A stretch of 64,000 nt of DNA from Streptomyces europaeiscabiei (GTDB lineage Bacteria; Actinomycetota; Actinomycetes; Streptomycetales; Streptomycetaceae): contig NZ_CP107841.1 of the NCBI RefSeq assembly GCF_036346855.1, forward strand, positions 372,001-436,000, given 5' to 3'. How positions within the stretch are numbered: the first letter of the stretch is position 1; every line of letters starts with the position of its first letter. Below the pieces are notes generated by a model. It was not told where the DNA came from and ran no database searches. It worked only from the letters and a program-made list of their open reading frames with translations. Made by a program: the position numbers and the translations under genes. Below, piece after piece: positions 41,550 to 51,229 of this stretch.

Positions 41550-42095
41550 TCATGTCGGGGCCTCAGCGGTTGAGGCCTGCGCCACGGACGGCTCACCGTT
41601 CCGCAGCAACTCTTCGATCAGCCGGACCGCCTCCGGTACGGCATCGGACACCGGCGCGCTGAGACCGATGCGTTCGTCCACCGAGGCCGGTTCGCACCCG
41701 ACGACCAGGACGCGGCGTGGCGGCTCCGCGCCGGTTCCGGCGCAGAGCGTGCCCAGCAGCGCCAGGACGGTGTCGGGGGTCATCCGGTGGCCGTCCAGCG
41801 CGGGGGCGCCCGGCGACGGGTTCGGGCCGCCGACATCGTGTTCGATCACGTACAGCGTGCCGGGGGCTTCGCCGCGTGCCGTGGCGTCCACGAGGACAAG
41901 GGTGTCGTAGCCGTCCAGCAGCTGATAGGCGAGGTGCACGCCGCGCACCCCGATGTCCACGACCTCGACGTGGCCGGGCAGGTCGCGCCCGGCGAGCCGG
42001 CGCGCGGTCTCCACACCGAAGCCGTCGTCGCCGAGGAAGATGTTGCCGATGCCGGCGACCAGAGTCCTGGGGCCCGACCGCGCTGAGTGGTTCAT
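41550..42095 (-). CDS. hupD: Hydrogenase maturation protease
   Basis: A 181-residue nickel-dependent endopeptidase of the HycI/HybD/HupD family that removes the C-terminal tail of the large subunit after nickel insertion. Seen: VAGIGNIFLGDDGFGVETAR (nickel-binding Glu/Asp region), EVVDIGVRGVHLAYQLLDGY, VLVDATARGEAPG and the metal-binding His in LDGHRMTPDTVLALL. ATG 42095 overlaps the stop of the upstream 476-residue gene (ATGA). Its substrate should be HhyL, encoded 3.3 kb upstream. Confidence 0.93.
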   Translation of the reverse strand: MNHSARSGPRTLVAGIGNIFLGDDGFGVETARRLAGRDLPGHVEVVDIGVRGVHLAYQLLDGYDTLVLVDATARGEAPGTLYVIEHDVGGPNPSPGAPALDGHRMTPDTVLALLGTLCAGTGAEPPRRVLVVGCEPASVDERIGLSAPVSDAVPEAVRLIEELLRNGEPSVAQASTAEAPT

Positions 42096-43522
42096 ACGTC
42101 GTCCTCCAGCGGGGTGACCTCGTCGGGCTGGAAGTACAGGAAGCGTCCCTGCTCCCGGCGGATGTCGGCACCCGGGTCGCCCTCCACCGTGACGGCCAGG
42201 TGCACCCCGCCGTCGACGTCGTGCAGCACCGCCTCGACCTTGGCGGTGCGGCCCCGCAGGAAGATGTCCTGCGCGTCGGTGTGCCGCAGGCCCGGGTGCA
42301 ACTCGACGCGGCTGCCCTGGCCCACCGACCGGCCGTCCACGACCACACGGTCCCGCGACGGGTCGAAGCCCGCGTCGCTCGCGGGGTCCCACCAGGGCGT
42401 GTCGGGCCGCTGCACCCCGTACTCGTCGGGGAAGCCGTCGGTCGAGGCGACAGGGCCGGGGCCGGTCACCTCGCGCAGCCTCCGTACCGCTCCGTGCAGC
42501 CGCTCCAGCACCTCTGCCGGCATCGAGTCCGCGAGTTCGATCACGGCGGCCGCCCGTTCGTCGGTGCCCCGGGCCTCCCGTTTCTCCTCGTCGGTGAGGG
42601 CCGCCGTGCGCAGCGCGAGGATCTCGTCGATCTCGGTGGCGTCGTAGAGCGCGCCGGGGCTCTCCGGGGCGATGGCCGGATGGTCCTCCAGGATGATCGG
42701 CGAGGACAGCACGAGGTCGGACCGGCCGGGTTCGCCGGCGAGTACGGGCCAGGTGTGCAGGTTGCGGCAGGCGGCGACCGCGCCCTTCGCCCACTCGGGA
42801 GGATCGGTCATCGACAGGAACGATCCGGCGCTGAGGGCCATGAGGAGGTGGGTGGCCACCAGGGAGTGCGGCAGCGCCGCGTCCCGGTCGGCGGCGCGGC
42901 CCTCGGGCGGTGTCCAGTCGCTGGTGTTCTCGACGACGGCGGTCAGCCGCAGGGTCCGGTAGGGACCGTCGAGTTCGCGGGCGGACAGCCTGACCGTCCC
43001 GCTGATCTCCTCGCGCCGCCGGAGCAGTCGGCCGACGGTACGGCCGGCCGCGTCCAGGACGGGTGCGGTGTCCTCCCGGGCCGGGAGCCGGAAGGGGTGG
43101 GTGACGCCGTCGCCGAGGAGTTGGTCCACCGGCGCGATCACCTCGACACGTTCCTCGATCCCCTCGTCCCAGGGCACCAGCACCCGGTCGTCGAGGTCGA
43201 GTTCGGCGACGGTGTCGAAGCCGCCGTCCGGGCGGATCCGCTGGACCGTGCGCCGACGGGCGTGCAGGAAACGCATCTCGACCGAGAGGGTCGCGCCCGC
43301 TTTCGGTTCCATCAGGCATTCGGTGTGCTGGAAGTCGTGCTCCTCGCTCTCGGCGCCCCAGGCGGGCGGCACGAGCACTCCGAACTGCCAGCGCAGCCGG
43401 TTCTTGGCCGCCGATGCGCGGTACGGGTAGAGCACATAGCCCTCGAAGAGGACGGCGTCGGCCACCTGCCGGGCGAGGGCGAACCGCTCCTCGGTCTCGG
43501 CGGCGAACGCGGTGACGGTCAC
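42092..43522 (-). CDS. Hydrogenase-operon protein of unknown function (476 aa)
   Basis: A 476-residue soluble protein. The N-terminal half reads FALARQVADAVLFEGYVLYP, KNRLRWQFGVLVPPAWGAES and FLHARRRTVQRIRPDGGFDT; the middle is rich in beta-strands. The C-terminal part carries short beta elements (GSRVELHPGLRHTDAQDIFL, EQGRFLYFQPDEV). It is not an enzyme family I recognise and has no cofactor motif. It is translationally coupled on both sides (GTGA with the 230-residue gene, ATGA with the protease), so it is probably a dedicated hydrogenase assembly or partner protein. I recall similar genes in other Streptomyces hhySL clusters. Confidence 0.8.
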   Translation of the reverse strand: MTVTAFAAETEERFALARQVADAVLFEGYVLYPYRASAAKNRLRWQFGVLVPPAWGAESEEHDFQHTECLMEPKAGATLSVEMRFLHARRRTVQRIRPDGGFDTVAELDLDDRVLVPWDEGIEERVEVIAPVDQLLGDGVTHPFRLPAREDTAPVLDAAGRTVGRLLRRREEISGTVRLSARELDGPYRTLRLTAVVENTSDWTPPEGRAADRDAALPHSLVATHLLMALSAGSFLSMTDPPEWAKGAVAACRNLHTWPVLAGEPGRSDLVLSSPIILEDHPAIAPESPGALYDATEIDEILALRTAALTDEEKREARGTDERAAAVIELADSMPAEVLERLHGAVRRLREVTGPGPVASTDGFPDEYGVQRPDTPWWDPASDAGFDPSRDRVVVDGRSVGQGSRVELHPGLRHTDAQDIFLRGRTAKVEAVLHDVDGGVHLAVTVEGDPGADIRREQGRFLYFQPDEVTPLEDDV

Positions 43523-44211
43523 GGGTCGGTCCTTCCGGTGGTGCCGGTGAGCGCGCGGAACGGGTCGCTCGCGGGCGGGTCGGCGTCGTCGACGCCGTCG
43601 AGCAGGGCCTTGAGGGTCGCTTCCCAGGAGGGCAGCGCACGCCGGGAGCGGTAGGCGAGGAGGGCGTCCATGGTGTCGCGCGGCAGCCGGATCCAGCCGC
43701 ACCCGGGAAAGTGCTGCTCGACCATCTCCCGCCAGGCGGCGACCGGCATCCGGAAGGCCGCCTCCCGGTCCCACGGGACAGGTTCGACCCGGAAGCCGGC
43801 GTCGCCGGTGAAGGCCGTGCCGGAGAAGAGCATCAGCAGGGGGACCTCGCCGTCGGTGAGGGCGGTGAGGTAGCGGGTGGCGGCGATCTCCATGTCGTAG
43901 GTGCAGGGCACCACGAGGTCGGTCTCGATCTCTCCGGTGAAGCTCGGGACCATGACCGAGACCTGGGCGAACTGCACCGGCTGGAGGGTGCTGCCCCAGC
44001 GTGAGCGCTCGCCGAAGAGGTCCGCCAGCCCGTCGGCCTCGGCGGGCTCGTAGCCGCGGCGGGCGGGTTCGATGCGGATCTGGCAGCGCAGGGCGAGAGC
44101 GTGCACGCGTGCGTTGTCGGCGGCGGTGACGCGCAGCCGGAAGACGAGGGTGGGTCCGGCCGCGTAGCGGTCGGCGCGGACGCCGGTGCAGGCGAAGGAG
44201 AACTCCGTCAT
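43519..44211 (-). CDS. Hydrogenase-operon protein (DUF6084-like, 230 aa)
   Basis: A 230-residue protein, FSFACTGVRADRYAAGPTLV, VHALALRCQIRIEPARRGYE, VMVPSFTGEIETDLVVPCTY, DMEIAATRYLTALTDGEVPL and GCGWIRLPRDTMDALLAYRS. It looks like an all-beta sandwich with a helical end. I recall it as DUF6084, a family confined to actinobacterial hydrogenase clusters. No catalytic motif is visible. Coupled by 4-nt overlaps to both neighbours. Confidence 0.8.
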   Translation of the reverse strand: MTEFSFACTGVRADRYAAGPTLVFRLRVTAADNARVHALALRCQIRIEPARRGYEPAEADGLADLFGERSRWGSTLQPVQFAQVSVMVPSFTGEIETDLVVPCTYDMEIAATRYLTALTDGEVPLLMLFSGTAFTGDAGFRVEPVPWDREAAFRMPVAAWREMVEQHFPGCGWIRLPRDTMDALLAYRSRRALPSWEATLKALLDGVDDADPPASDPFRALTGTTGRTDP

Positions 44212-44879
44212 GGCCGCACCGCCTCGTCCGACGGGCGCGACGACTTGTTCGTCGGGGCCCCCGGCTCGCCCACGGGCCGGGCGCGGCGCGCGACATCCGC
44301 GAAGAACGCGTCCAGAGCGGCGCGTGCCTCGGCTCCGCCGTCGAAGCCCTGCCACAACAGGCGCATGCGGCCGACGAGTTCGTAGCAGATGTCGATCGGC
44401 ACGAGGTGGGTCTCGCAGCGTCCGTCGGTGCGGCGCAGCAGCAGCGCCTCCACGTCGGGTTCGAGGAGTTCGGCGAGGTGGCTGCCGCCGAGGACCTCCT
44501 CCCAGGTGGCCGGTTCGAGCTCGCTCTCGGTGGCTCCGGCCGGGCTCGGGTAGAGGGCGACCAACCGGTCGAGCGCCGCGTTGCGGAAGAGGAAGGCGAC
44601 ACCGACCGGGATCTGCAACGCCTCCCACGCGCTGTCGTCCAGGCGGTGTCCGGGGTCGGTGAGGTAGCGACCCGGGACCGTCCGGAAGCGGCCCGCGGCG
44701 GCACCCGGCTGTTCCATCAGCAGCGCGCAGGGGGCGCAGGCGCAGACGAGGGCGCGTTTCTCGGTGTCGACCAGGTGGCGGTGGTCCTCGGGCACCGCCA
44801 CCGCGCACAGCTCGCACCGCTCCGGCTGCGGCGGACGCTCTGTCAGGAACCTTCTCAGACCGACGGTGGCCGCGGTCAT
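44208..44879 (-). CDS. Hydrogenase-operon metal-binding protein (DUF5947-like, 223 aa)
   Basis: A 223-residue protein with an N-terminal Cys pair ERCELCAVAV and a second cluster LVCACAPCALLM, together giving up to five Cys suitable for Fe or Zn binding (rubredoxin-like spacing is possible). The rest is helical (HRLDDSAWEALQIPVGVAFL, ALDRLVALYPSPAG, CYELVGRMRLLWQGFDGGAE). I recall this family as DUF5947. It is overlapped by the NifU-like gene (ATGA). A role as electron carrier or protective factor for the hydrogenase is inferred, not shown. Confidence 0.8.
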   Translation of the reverse strand: MTAATVGLRRFLTERPPQPERCELCAVAVPEDHRHLVDTEKRALVCACAPCALLMEQPGAAAGRFRTVPGRYLTDPGHRLDDSAWEALQIPVGVAFLFRNAALDRLVALYPSPAGATESELEPATWEEVLGGSHLAELLEPDVEALLLRRTDGRCETHLVPIDICYELVGRMRLLWQGFDGGAEARAALDAFFADVARRARPVGEPGAPTNKSSRPSDEAVRP

Positions 44880-45409
44880 CGGGCCCCCGTCGGTGCCGTG
44901 CTGATCTGGAGGAGCGTGGGCCCGGCGGGTGCTGTCGCCACGTCGACGGCCCTGACCTCTGGTGCGAAGCAGGCGAGCGCCGCTTCGGCGGCCTGCCGGG
45001 CATCCGCCTCGGATCCGCAACCGCAACCGCCGCCCGCTCTGGCGCGCACCCGCAGCGTGCCGCTCTCCTCGTCGAAGTCCACGACGTCCAGGGTGTGTTC
45101 GCGGACGCTGTCGAGGGCGCGGACGATGCGGGTGTCCCGGTCCTCGGGGTGCAGGTCGTGCAGGACGAGCAGGCTCGCGACCAGTTCGTCGCCGAGCAGT
45201 CCCGCCGACGGTTTCCCGGGCGCGGAGGACAGCAGGTGGAGGATGCGGGCCAGGCCGGCACCGTAGAAGTCCATCAGGGAGCGGACGAGTTCCTCCGCCG
45301 CCGTGGCGGCGGCCGGGTCCCCGCTCGCGGCCAGGCGGTCCAGCACCTCCTCGACACGGCGTCCGGTCTGTTCGGCGTTGACGGGCCGTGCCGCCGTCGG
45401 CGCGCTCAT
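44876..45409 (-). CDS. NifU-like protein
   Basis: A 177-residue protein with a helical N-terminus (MDFYGAGLARILHLLSSAPG) and a C-terminal NifU-type domain (VREHTLDVVDFDEESGTLRV, then GGCGCGSEADARQAAEAALA). The usual CxxC of Nfu proteins is replaced here by CGCG, so cluster binding may differ. It is probably an iron-sulfur cluster donor for HhyS or HhyL, given the position directly after hhyL, whose stop it overlaps by 4 nt. Confidence 0.82.
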   Translation of the reverse strand: MSAPTAARPVNAEQTGRRVEEVLDRLAASGDPAAATAAEELVRSLMDFYGAGLARILHLLSSAPGKPSAGLLGDELVASLLVLHDLHPEDRDTRIVRALDSVREHTLDVVDFDEESGTLRVRARAGGGCGCGSEADARQAAEAALACFAPEVRAVDVATAPAGPTLLQISTAPTGAR

Positions 45410-47190
45410 CCGCCCAGTCCGCTCAGGCCGGTGGGCACGTGCATCGACTTCACGGTCTTGCCGCCGCCGACGTACATGTGGACGCCGCAGGGCAGACAGG
45501 GGTCGAAGCTGCGGACGGCGCGCATGATGTCGATGCCCTTGAAGTTCTCCGGGGTGTTCTCCTCGAAGATGGGCGTGTTCTGCACGGCGTCCTCGTACGG
45601 GCCGGGCGTGCCGAAGGTGTCCCTGGTGCTGGCGTTCCAGGGGGTCGGCGGGTACGGGTGGTAGTTGGCGATCTTGCCGTCGCGGATCACCATGTGGTGG
45701 GAGAGGACGCCGCGGACCGCCTCGGTGAAGCCGACGCCGATGCCCTCGTCCGGGACCTCGAACTTCTCCCAGGTCTGCGTGCGTCCGGCGCGGACCTCCG
45801 CCAGGCCCTTCTCCGCGCAGTGCAGGGCGACGGCGGCGGCGTACGCCTGGAAGTAGGTGCGGGCGCGGTTGCGTTCCAGGGCGTTGGACCACTTCGGGAT
45901 CTTCCACTCGAAGGTGGTCTCCGGCTTGGTCATGGTGCGGGGCAGGTTGATGACCACGCTGTGGCCGGTGGCCTTGATGTACCCGATGTCGACGAGCCCG
46001 GACAGGGCGGTGGACCACAGGCGGGCGATAGGGCCGCCGCCGGTGTCCAGGGCGAGGTGGTCCTTGCCGTCGAACCAGCGGGGTGACATGACCCAGCTGT
46101 ACTTGTCGTCGAAGTTGCGCTTCTGCGGGGCGGGGATGGTGTGCTGGTTCCACGGGTGGCGCGGGTCCACCGGGTTGCCGAGCGGGTCGTGGGTGACGAA
46201 CTGCTCCTGGCCCTGCCAGTCCTCGTAGTAGGAGCTGCCCAGCAGGATGCGGATGCCGAGATTGATCTCGGTGAGGTCGTTGGTGACCAGTTTGCCGTCG
46301 ACGACGACGCCCGGGGTGACGAACATCTTCCGTCCCCAGTCGGTCATGTTGGCGTAGGTGAAGTCGCAGTACTCGGGGTCGTTGAGCGCGCCCCAGCAGC
46401 CGAGCATGACGCGGCGGCGGCCCACTTCCTCGTACCCGGGCAGGGCCTCGTAGAAGAAGTCGAACAGGTCGTCGTGCAGGGGGACGACGCGCTTCATGAA
46501 CTCGACGTACCGCATGAGGCGGCTCATGTAGTCCGTGAAGAGCTGTACGGAGGCGATGGTGCCGACGCCGCCCGGGTAGAGCGTGGACGGGTGCACGTGG
46601 CGGCCCTCCATCAGGCAGAACATCTCGCGCGTGTAGCGGCTGACCTGGAGGGCCTCGCGGTAGAACTCGCCCTCCAGGGGGTTGAGCGAGCGCATGATGT
46701 CGGCGATCGTGCGGTAGCCGTGTTCCGCGGCGTGCGGGGCCTCGGTGCGTTCGGCGAGTTCGAGGACGCCGGGGTTGGTCTCCTTGACCATCTTCTCGCA
46801 GTAGTCGACCCCGACCAGGTTCTCCTGGAAGATGTTGTGGTCGAACATGTACTCCGCGGACTCGCCGAGGTTGATGATCCACTCGCCGAGGTGCGGGGGC
46901 TTCACGCCGTACGCCATGTTCTGCGCGTACACCGAGCAGGTGGCGTGGTTGTCGCCGCAGATCCCGCAGATGCGGCTGGTGATGAAGTGGGCGTCGCGGG
47001 GGTCCTTGCCGCGCATGAAGACGCTGTAGCCGCGGAAGACCGACGACGTGCTGTAGCACTCCGCGACCCGCTTCTGCTTGAAGTCGATCTTCGTGTGGAT
47101 GCCCAGGCTGCCCACGATCCGGGTGATCGGATCCCAGGCCATCTCCACCAGGCCGCTGCCGTCGCCGGCCGTCTTCGTCTTGGGTGCCAT
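45406..47190 (-). CDS. hhyL: [NiFe]-hydrogenase large subunit, group 1h
   Basis: A 594-residue catalytic subunit that oxidises H2. L1 site: ITSRICGICGDNHATCS; L2 site near the end: RSFDPCLPCGVHMYVG. Together these give the four Ni-Fe Cys ligands. The L1 and L2 forms match the high-affinity actinobacterial (group 1h, formerly 5) enzymes. About 23 residues follow the His of the L2 motif, the tail to be clipped by the protease. ATG 47190 was chosen; ATG 47217 would add nine basic residues with a poorer ribosome-binding site. hhyS precedes it by 111 nt. Confidence 0.95.
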   Translation of the reverse strand: MAPKTKTAGDGSGLVEMAWDPITRIVGSLGIHTKIDFKQKRVAECYSTSSVFRGYSVFMRGKDPRDAHFITSRICGICGDNHATCSVYAQNMAYGVKPPHLGEWIINLGESAEYMFDHNIFQENLVGVDYCEKMVKETNPGVLELAERTEAPHAAEHGYRTIADIMRSLNPLEGEFYREALQVSRYTREMFCLMEGRHVHPSTLYPGGVGTIASVQLFTDYMSRLMRYVEFMKRVVPLHDDLFDFFYEALPGYEEVGRRRVMLGCWGALNDPEYCDFTYANMTDWGRKMFVTPGVVVDGKLVTNDLTEINLGIRILLGSSYYEDWQGQEQFVTHDPLGNPVDPRHPWNQHTIPAPQKRNFDDKYSWVMSPRWFDGKDHLALDTGGGPIARLWSTALSGLVDIGYIKATGHSVVINLPRTMTKPETTFEWKIPKWSNALERNRARTYFQAYAAAVALHCAEKGLAEVRAGRTQTWEKFEVPDEGIGVGFTEAVRGVLSHHMVIRDGKIANYHPYPPTPWNASTRDTFGTPGPYEDAVQNTPIFEENTPENFKGIDIMRAVRSFDPCLPCGVHMYVGGGKTVKSMHVPTGLSGLGG

Positions 47191-47301
47191 CTGTGTGCGT
47201 GCCCTTCGTTGCGTCATTGCGCGGAGGTTGAGGTGGGGGGTGCGCGAAGCGGGGAGCGGACTACTCGCGGCCGCCTCGGCCGCTTCGGTCGCTTCGACGG
47301 C

Positions 47302-48390
<1,089 letters not shown>

Positions 48391-48528
48391 GGGACCGCCT
48401 CCTGGGGAGGTTAGGGATGAAAGCCTTCATTTCGACCATCGTTCTTCTTCGTATCAGCCGATCGGCCGTGACGAGATGCCATCGAGGGCCGTTCCAGTGA
48501 CGCGGGCGGTGGAGGGGATCGGGCCGGT
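48391..48528 (-). promoter_or_regulatory. Upstream region of hhyS with a palindrome
   Basis: These 138 bases separate hypX from hhyS. They contain ATGAAAGCCTTCAT (48418-48431), an inverted repeat with ATGAA and TTCAT arms around a 4-nt centre, plus a lower-GC tract (48428-48455). This is the most likely promoter and operator region of the structural genes. Confidence 0.45.
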
Positions 48529-50262
48529 TCACGCAACCGGGGCGGGACCGAGGTGCGGCGGGGTGCACGTCGGCCGCGACTTGTGCACGAAGGAGCGGCG
48601 CAGGGCGTGGTACGGGGCGTCCGGGTCGTCGAAGGTCCGGCGCATCCGGGCCAGCTCCTTTGCGCGGAAGCCTGCCAGCGGGGTGGCGCTCTCCAGCCGG
48701 TCCAGCTCCGTCTTCTTCGCGGCGATCCGCGACGCCGTCGCCGGAAGCGCCGCCAGACGCGCCGCGAGGCCGCCGACCTCCCGTGCGAACGCGTCAGGAC
48801 CGCAGTCCACCACCCGGTCGACGAGCCCGACGCGCAGCGCGCTCGCCGAGCCCACCGGCAGTGCCTCCCGCATGAGCCGCTCGGCCGTCGCGGGGCCCAC
48901 CCTGCGCGGCAGCGTGAGCGTCCAGTACTCCGAGCCGTACAGGCCCATCAGACGGTAGTGCGGGTTCAGCACGGCTCCCGAGCGGCACCACACCTCGTCG
49001 GCCGCCAGGGCGAGCATCACCCCGCCCGCCGCGGCGTTGCCGGCGACCGCCGCGACCACCAGCCGGTCCGTCGTCGTCAGGACTGCCTCGACCAGATCGT
49101 CGATGGCGTTGATGTTCGCCCAGGACTCGGCGGCGGGGTCGTCGTCGGCCTCGATGACGTTGAGGTGGATCCCGTTGGAGAAGAAGTCCCGTTCGCCGCC
49201 CAGCACCAGCACCGACGTGGGCCGCGCGCACGCTTCCCGGTAGGCGTCCAGCAGACGGCGGCACTGCTCGGTGCTCATGGCGCCGCCGGGGAAGGAGAAC
49301 GAGAGGAAGCCGACGGTCCCGTCCTCCCGGTAGCGGATGTCCGACCAGGTCCGCCGACGCGCCTCGGGTAGGCGGGGCAGGGCGTGCTCGGGCAGCGGCG
49401 GCAGCCGGTCGCCCAGGGCCGACACGGCCGGCAGCTTGAACGTGGGCGGCTGCCCCGGGCCCCGCCGGGGCCGCAGCTCGGGGATCCACACGGCGCCGTC
49501 CCTGGTGGCCCGGCAGACCGCCCCGGCCCGGGTGGCCAGCAGCTCACCCGGACGGCCACGCAACACGCTCTCCGGATGACCACCGTGCAGATACCATTCA
49601 CCGCCGAGCAGCACGTCCAGCACACCGGGCTGCGAGTCGGCCGCTCTCAGCCTGCGCAGGACGTCCTGGGTGGAGTCCTCGGCCCAGTCGATCCGCCGGA
49701 CGCTCTGGTCGAGGTACGGACGTGTGCGCGGGCGTGGGCCGGCGTCGGGCTCGGCGGCGGCAGCGTCGGTCGTGCCTGACGCGTCCTGTCTGCGCGGTAC
49801 GTAGGTGCCCCCGGCGAAGCGCTCCACCGCGAGCATGACGGCCTCGATCGCGGCGTCGGCGATCTCGCCCCGGTACAGCTCGCTCTTGGATACCTGAGGA
49901 ATCCGGCACGGTACGAAGGCCCACAGGTCACCGGCGTCCATCTCGCCGTCGGCCTGCAGGACGGTGACACCCCACTCCTCGACGCCCTCGTGGATCGCCC
50001 AGTCCAGGGAGGACGGTCCTCGGTCGCCCACCGGGCCGGGATGGACGACGAGACAGGTGTACGCCGTCCACACCTCCGCGGGGATGGCCGTCCTCAGCAT
50101 CGGCGCCACGATGAGCCGCGGTGCGTGTCGCCGCACCGCATCCGGCAACGGGCTTCCCGGCAGGGCGAGTTCGACCGCCACGGTGTGGCCGCGATCGCGC
50201 AGTTCGGCGTGGGCGCGCTGGGTGAGACTGTTGAACGCGCTGGCTAGGAGCAGGATGTGCAC
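48529..50262 (-). CDS. hypX: Hydrogenase maturation protein HypX (HoxX-type)
   Basis: A 577-residue bifunctional protein. The N-terminal half is a formyltransferase-like domain (ILLLASAFNSLTQRAHAELR, LVVHPGPVGDRGPSSLDWAI with the HPG motif, GVTVLQADGEMDAGDLW). The C-terminal half is an enoyl-CoA hydratase-like domain (SVLVLGGERDFFSNGIHLNV, AVAGNAAAGGVMLALAADEV). HypX makes CO for the active-site iron from formyl-tetrahydrofolate under aerobic conditions. GTG 50262 was chosen as it starts the domain directly; the frame is open to 50418. Its presence fits an oxygen-tolerant hydrogenase. Confidence 0.93.
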   Translation of the reverse strand: MHILLLASAFNSLTQRAHAELRDRGHTVAVELALPGSPLPDAVRRHAPRLIVAPMLRTAIPAEVWTAYTCLVVHPGPVGDRGPSSLDWAIHEGVEEWGVTVLQADGEMDAGDLWAFVPCRIPQVSKSELYRGEIADAAIEAVMLAVERFAGGTYVPRRQDASGTTDAAAAEPDAGPRPRTRPYLDQSVRRIDWAEDSTQDVLRRLRAADSQPGVLDVLLGGEWYLHGGHPESVLRGRPGELLATRAGAVCRATRDGAVWIPELRPRRGPGQPPTFKLPAVSALGDRLPPLPEHALPRLPEARRRTWSDIRYREDGTVGFLSFSFPGGAMSTEQCRRLLDAYREACARPTSVLVLGGERDFFSNGIHLNVIEADDDPAAESWANINAIDDLVEAVLTTTDRLVVAAVAGNAAAGGVMLALAADEVWCRSGAVLNPHYRLMGLYGSEYWTLTLPRRVGPATAERLMREALPVGSASALRVGLVDRVVDCGPDAFAREVGGLAARLAALPATASRIAAKKTELDRLESATPLAGFRAKELARMRRTFDDPDAPYHALRRSFVHKSRPTCTPPHLGPAPVA

Positions 50263-50458
50263 GGCTGCCTCCGGGCGGGCGAACGGCAGGCAGGGATGAC
50301 CGCCGACCGCGATCCTCGGCCACGGCGTCCTGCCGGCCCCGGCGACAGACGGAGAGGTCATCCGAAAGCGGGCGCCCATCGGCCGTCCGGCCTCACCCGC
50401 CCTCGCCCACGACCGCACCGGCGACCCGGCTCACCTCGCGGTCAGCCCCGGCGCACGA

Positions 50459-50716
50459 TCAACGTCGTCGCAGGCCGCTGGTGATGCGCTCCCACGGGGA
50501 GCGGGTGGCACCGAAGTGGGTCTCGTGGGTCCAGATGTGGGTGCACGACCGGCACTGCAGATGGAGCAGGCTGCCGACGTTCGAGAGCAGGTAGCGCCAA
50601 TGGTCGGAGCAGGTACGGCCCTGCTCACAGATGGCGCACCCGCGCCGGTCGTCACAGTTCGGGCAGGCCACCCAGGCGCGGCGACCGACGTCGGCCTGCG
50701 GGTCAAGCGGCAGCAT
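50459..50716 (-). CDS. Small zinc-ribbon protein (85 aa)
   Basis: The 85-residue product reads MLPLDPQADVGRRAWVACPN then CDDRRGCAICEQGRTCSDHW, and later LLHLQCRSCTHIWTHETHFG. Four Cys pairs or His positions suggest two zinc or iron sites. The gene overlaps the end of the upstream 104-residue gene by 14 nt. I do not recognise a named family. Its place before hypX suggests a role in hydrogenase assembly or regulation. Confidence 0.7.
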   Translation of the reverse strand: MLPLDPQADVGRRAWVACPNCDDRRGCAICEQGRTCSDHWRYLLSNVGSLLHLQCRSCTHIWTHETHFGATRSPWERITSGLRRR

Positions 50717-51017
50717 GACCGCCGCCTCCGCCCGGAAGCACACCGGCCGAGACCAGCTCGTCGTACACGCGCTGCTGCTCCGCGCTGAGACCGGAGTACA
50801 GCAGTTCGTACGCCGCTTCCTCGCCGCGCAGCGCCGCCATGGGATCCCAGTCGTTGCCGAGGGCGTCCAGGACATGAGCGCGCCGGAGCAGTTCGTGTGC
50901 ACTCAGGTCGACGACCAGGTCGATCGTCGGGGAGGCGTCAGGACGGTCCGCTGCAGGATCACTCGCTGCGACGGGTTCGTCCGGTTCTCCGGGAAAGGCG
51001 CGGCCATGGTGGGACAT
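50703..51017 (-). CDS. Small hydrogenase-linked protein (DUF6400-like, 104 aa)
   Basis: A 104-residue protein with a disordered start and a helical core: PTIDLVVDLSAHELLRRAHV, LDALGNDWDPMAALRGEEAA and YELLYSGLSAEQQRVYDELV. I recall this as DUF6400. The ATG at 51017 was chosen because the frame upstream is unlike protein. It shares an overlap with the zinc-ribbon gene, and both lead into the hypX-hhyS-hhyL region. Confidence 0.72.
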   Translation of the reverse strand: MSHHGRAFPGEPDEPVAASDPAADRPDASPTIDLVVDLSAHELLRRAHVLDALGNDWDPMAALRGEEAAYELLYSGLSAEQQRVYDELVSAGVLPGGGGGHAAA

Positions 51018-51229
51018 ACGACCGAAACTAGGTAAGCGTTCCGCGCTGCGGCAAGAGCAGGTGGGAGAAGTCACACCAGGTCAGGGTCCTCGGAGATCCC
51101 GTAGGGAGCAGCTCCCCGTGTCGGCGGGGGTGGAGCTGGGCGAACGTCTCGCACCGCACGGATGCCGCCGCGCGGTGTCCCGCGGACGGTCCCGACTTGA
51201 TCACCACCGACAGGTCCGGGAGCGACCCC

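Noticed and set aside
51108..51136. A sequence resembling a type I-E CRISPR repeat (CCCCG-TGTCGG-CGGGG core)
   Set aside because: Only one copy is present, with no second repeat at spacer distance and no cas genes.
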